Source: Rhodococcus yunnanensis NBRC 103083 (GTDB lineage: Bacteria > Actinomycetota > Actinomycetes > Mycobacteriales > Mycobacteriaceae). Taken from it: 64,000 nucleotides of DNA. The position numbers were made by a program, and so were the translations under genes. Under the pieces are notes generated by a model that was not told the origin of the DNA, searched no databases, and saw only the letters and a program-made list of their open reading frames with translations. The DNA lies in assembly GCF_001895005.1 (NCBI RefSeq), contig NZ_BCXH01000021.1, positions 49,506 through 113,505 on the forward strand, read 5' to 3'. Positions 61,297-64,000 of the stretch are shown one piece after another (position 1 is the stretch's first letter; each line of letters starts with the position of its first letter).

Positions 61297-61379
61297 GTCC
61301 GACAGCATAGCGCCGTTCGAACGTATGTTCCAGTAATGGAAGCCGCGAATTTGTCGGGACCGCGTTCTATCGTGTGCCC

Positions 61380-61805
61380 ATGGGATACGAATTTCAGGTC
61401 ACGGTCGACAGTGAAAAGCCTCATGAGCAGGCGAAGTGGTGGGCGCGCACACTCGGCTGGCAGGTAGAGCCGTCCGACGGCGATTTCATCCGCGGATTGG
61501 TCGAGGCTGGCCACGCGAAGCAGGAAGACACCGAGGTCTTCGAGGGGAATCTCGTGTGGAAGATCGGTGCGGCAATCGTCGATCCCGAGAAGCCGGGAAG
61601 TCCGCGCGTACTCTTCCAGCTCGTCCCCGAGTCCAAGACCGTGAAGAACCGCCTGCATTTCGATATTCGTGTGGGCGACCAGCGGGAGACCGTGGCGCAG
61701 GAACTCGTCGCCGCAGGCGCGTCGATTTCGTACCGCGGACAAGTCGGTCCGAGCACGTGGATCACCATGGCAGACCCCGAGGGCAACGAGTTCTGCGTGT
61801 CCTAG
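61380..61805 (+). CDS. VOC-family (glyoxalase/bleomycin-resistance fold) protein
   Basis: The protein is 141 aa: two beta-alpha-beta-beta-beta modules (FQVTVDSEKPHEQAKWWARTLGW; RLHFDIRVGDQRETVAQELVAAGASI ... MADPEGNEFCVS). Metal ligands of glyoxalases (His, Glu) appear only partly kept. Function not predictable; detoxification is typical. GTG 61374 is an alternative start. Confidence 0.8.
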   Translation: MGYEFQVTVDSEKPHEQAKWWARTLGWQVEPSDGDFIRGLVEAGHAKQEDTEVFEGNLVWKIGAAIVDPEKPGSPRVLFQLVPESKTVKNRLHFDIRVGDQRETVAQELVAAGASISYRGQVGPSTWITMADPEGNEFCVS

Positions 61806-61882
61806 GTCGGAACCGTTCGGTCGGTTCCGTGGGTTAGGCTCTGGTCGATTGTCGGTGTGTTGGCCTCGGGGGAGGGCACTTC

Positions 61883-62176
61883 GTGTTGAATGTGGATCCG
61901 GACATGCTTCGGGGGATTGCTCGGCGTTACCGAAATGCGGCATCCGAGATGGCAGCGATCGATGGCCGAGGTGTTGCGGCACTGCTGGACGGTGCGTTGC
62001 CGGGTTCTTCGACGGCGGTGGTGGCGTCGGCGATCGGGGGTATGGCCACCACGGCGTACGACTCTGCGGCCGGGCGGCTGCATTCACTTGCCGCGGCCGC
62101 GAACGCCTGCGCGGACGAGTACGACCGCACCGAGCAGAGCAACGCCGCACTTCTTGCGGTGCTGGGGTTCGAGTGA
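61883..62176 (+). CDS. EspC-family (WXG100-like) ESX secretion-associated protein
   Basis: The protein is 97 aa, all helical, with the EspC/DUF2580 pattern (LNVDPDMLRGIARRYRNAAS ... YDSAAGRLHSLAAAANACADEYDRTEQSN). Small helical-hairpin proteins of this kind are partners or substrates of type VII secretion. GTG-type start at 61883. Its stop overlaps the next gene's start by 4 nt (GTGA), so the two are co-produced. Confidence 0.82.
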   Translation: MLNVDPDMLRGIARRYRNAASEMAAIDGRGVAALLDGALPGSSTAVVASAIGGMATTAYDSAAGRLHSLAAAANACADEYDRTEQSNAALLAVLGFE

Positions 62177-63867
62177 CCTATCGGGTGTCCGACGTGCGGG
62201 TATGGGCACCGCACCGAATCACGGAAGCAAGCGATCGGCTTCGTGGTCTGAATTCGGATTTCGGCAGTCAGATCGATCTGATGGTCCGCGCTGCGGACGA
62301 AGGTTCCATGGTGTGGGTCGGTGAGGGCGGTTCTGCCGCGTACGCCGCCGCCGAACACGAAGCCGAATTGGGTCGCCGCATCCGATCTGCGCTGGATCAG
62401 GTGGTCGACGTCCTTGCTGCGTCGGCGGGCCGGCTGCAGTCGGTGCGGGACAACCTCATCGGAAAGGTCGATGCCGCGGTGCTGCAGGGCTTTTCAGTCG
62501 GCGACGAGGATTGGGTCGTCACCGACACCAGCGAGGCACCTGGCAGCGAGCGCGGTCGCGAGATACGTGCGCAATCCTTGATCGACATCCAGGCCGCGGT
62601 CTCGGGTGCTCTCGAACAGCTGGCCGACGAAGACGAAGCCGTTGCATTCGAGCTGGACAGGGCACGCGATGAAGCCGAGGCCCTCGGTGCCGACGTGGTT
62701 GTGGGGCAGGACTACTCGCCGCCCTCCACGGCGGGCCTGAGCAGCGACGAAGTCCGATCGATCATCGACGACGCGGAGTTCCGCGATTGGGTCGACAGGC
62801 ATCCCGACGCGGCCAAGGCGTATCTCGACGGCATTGTCGATGCGGGTCAATTGAATGGCGACGACGAGTTCTACAGCCAGTTCTTGGGGCAGTACTGGTT
62901 GGCGGAGTCCTACGAACAAGCCGGAATCGACCCAACGACGTGGGATCCGACACAGGGGACCGAGTTCAACGCTGCGAACATCACGAAGGTGTACGAGTAC
63001 TACGGCCAGCTGTTCCTCGACCATCCGGAATTGGAGTGGGCGGGAATGGCGAACATGATCGGCCCGTCGTTCGCAGGTGGCTTCTACGATCTGGCGATGA
63101 TGCGTGATGTCGCGCAGAACATGGTGCCCGACGGAAAGCCTGTGCTGATGCCGGATTCATTGTGGGGCACCGTGGAAACCCTTGCGCGGATGCCTGACTC
63201 CGAGTTGAAGTTCTACGAATCGACCTTCCTGAGTATGCAGAAGGAGATCTTCGAGGACCAGGCGCCGATGCACGAGGCTTACTTACACGGTGGGCCAGAG
63301 GAGTTTCAGCGGATGCGCCACGCAGGTTTGATCGATCGAAATGCGGAAGGGGCTTGGAACGCTGTTGTGGCAGGCGTCAGCGCGGGTGATTCGGATCGGA
63401 TCGCATTCGGTAACGGCAGGTTGTTGTATCGCGAGCAATACCAGATCATTGCCGACGACTACGACGCAATGCGTGCGAGACCTGGTACTGGAGAGGTCGT
63501 AACGTGGGGTTTGACCACGGTCGGCACACCGTCGATTCCGGGTGCGCAAGCATATCCGGAGGTGTTCCCGGAGACTGTGCCACTTCAGGTTCCGCTGCCT
63601 GGCGCGCCGTTCGTATTCGTGCCCACGCCATTCGACGTCGAGACGCCGTTTCCTGACGGGAACATCGCTGACCGTGATCAACGGTGGGGTCTGATCACCG
63701 AGGACACACTTCCTGCCTACCGTGAGGCTTTGTCTTCGGACACGGCAGCCGCGCGTCAGCTGATCGCGTCCGAGTTCGGCCCGCGGCTCGAGGAGCGTCG
63801 GATTGCGCATCAGGCTCCCGTGCTGTTGGAAAGGATTCTGACCGATTGGAGTGTGGGCCTGAGATGA
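62173..63867 (+). CDS. Large putative ESX substrate, WXG-like N-terminus
   Basis: The protein is 564 aa. The N-terminal 110 residues are helical, WXG100-like (VWAPHRITEASDRLRGLNSDF ... LDQVVDVLAASAGRLQSVR). The middle is acidic and Ala/Glu-rich, and the C-terminal 250 residues (SSDEVRSIIDDAEFRDWVDRHPDAAKAYLDG...) match no domain I know. Partner of the EspC-like protein by gene overlap. It may be a secreted effector or toxin; no nuclease or ADP-ribosyl motif is seen. Confidence 0.75.
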   Translation: MTYRVSDVRVWAPHRITEASDRLRGLNSDFGSQIDLMVRAADEGSMVWVGEGGSAAYAAAEHEAELGRRIRSALDQVVDVLAASAGRLQSVRDNLIGKVDAAVLQGFSVGDEDWVVTDTSEAPGSERGREIRAQSLIDIQAAVSGALEQLADEDEAVAFELDRARDEAEALGADVVVGQDYSPPSTAGLSSDEVRSIIDDAEFRDWVDRHPDAAKAYLDGIVDAGQLNGDDEFYSQFLGQYWLAESYEQAGIDPTTWDPTQGTEFNAANITKVYEYYGQLFLDHPELEWAGMANMIGPSFAGGFYDLAMMRDVAQNMVPDGKPVLMPDSLWGTVETLARMPDSELKFYESTFLSMQKEIFEDQAPMHEAYLHGGPEEFQRMRHAGLIDRNAEGAWNAVVAGVSAGDSDRIAFGNGRLLYREQYQIIADDYDAMRARPGTGEVVTWGLTTVGTPSIPGAQAYPEVFPETVPLQVPLPGAPFVFVPTPFDVETPFPDGNIADRDQRWGLITEDTLPAYREALSSDTAAARQLIASEFGPRLEERRIAHQAPVLLERILTDWSVGLR

Positions 63868-64000
63868 CGCTGTATCGAGGCGCTGTGGTGACTGCAGTGT
63901 GCATCATGGCTTCATGTGTACTGCTGTCGTGTGCAACGTATTTCGGAGGATCAGAGGTGACAAGTGGTACCGACGCAGCATCGGAGTTCTCGACTCTCGA
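63864..64000 (+). CDS. Putative lipoprotein, partial (runs off the window)
   Basis: Overlaps the preceding gene by 4 nt (ATGA). The 45 visible residues start MTLYRGAVVTAVCIMASCVL and have a lipobox LLSC followed by ATYFGGSEVTSG. A membrane lipoprotein after an ESX-type effector could be an immunity protein or a chaperone-like partner; too little is visible to decide. Confidence 0.65.
   Translation, partial: MTLYRGAVVTAVCIMASCVLLSCATYFGGSEVTSGTDAASEFSTL

Noticed and set aside
1..64000. CRISPR array
   Set aside because: No regularly spaced identical repeats with unique spacers were seen; the repeat clusters found are degenerate or have no spacers.

Overview
The window looks like the chromosome of a Rhodococcus-type mycolic-acid actinobacterium (Rhodococcus/Rhodococcoides). 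The evidence is high GC, a mycothiol synthase, an antigen-85-like mycolyltransferase, an EspC-type ESX protein, GTG and leaderless starts, and a left flank whose gene order matches M. tuberculosis Rv0813c-Rv0824c (nitrobindin, sseC, cysA2, thiX, lmeA, glnR, mshD, pst genes, phoU, LCP, dus, desA). That synteny is recalled from knowledge of the family, not computed here.

Layout. Bases 1-18 kb are core genome: the end of cydC, a nitrobindin with a microprotein, a secreted cutinase-like protein, a sulfur-transfer operon with a polycysteine leader ORF, lmeA, glnR, mshD, a Pho-box-preceded pstSCAB operon, phoU, an LCP ligase, dus and an acyl-ACP desaturase. Bases 18-21.7 kb hold tRNA-Lys, a secretory lipase, a TetR regulator and a tRNA-Glu/Asp/Phe cluster. 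Bases 21.7 to about 40.6 kb are an accessory island that starts at tRNA-Phe. It contains the integrase, excisionase and FtsK-like module of an integrative element, a RES/Xre toxin-antitoxin pair, a cyclodipeptide synthase (CDPS) gene cluster of lower GC between two IS1380-family copies, nested IS3 and IS110 elements, Tn3 and P-type-ATPase remnants, a MarR/DinB-like pair and a broken tyrosine recombinase. Bases 40.8-64 kb return to core-like genes: small regulators, RluA, DUF2127, a lipase/MFS/PapA-like/mycolyltransferase/GpgS lipid cluster, ohr-ohrR, an iron-siderophore binding lipoprotein, metE under a cobalamin riboswitch, a DAHP synthase under an aromatic-amino-acid attenuator, AlkB, and an ESX-type cassette that runs off the end.

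The most interesting system is the CDPS cluster (29.2-34.2 kb). It has a complete NYH-type cyclodipeptide synthase, translationally coupled to a stand-alone AMP-forming ligase, then a DinB/maleylpyruvate-isomerase-like protein that has lost all three metal ligands, then a SAM methyltransferase, with a second DinB-like gene encoded divergently. An intact-ligand paralogue of the degenerate protein lies 9 kb away. I know of no described CDPS pathway with this gene set. The next most interesting signals are regulatory: two apparently leaderless leader peptides (Cys-rich before the sulfurtransferase operon; Tyr-Phe-Trp-Phe before aroG) that look like amino-acid-responsive attenuators.
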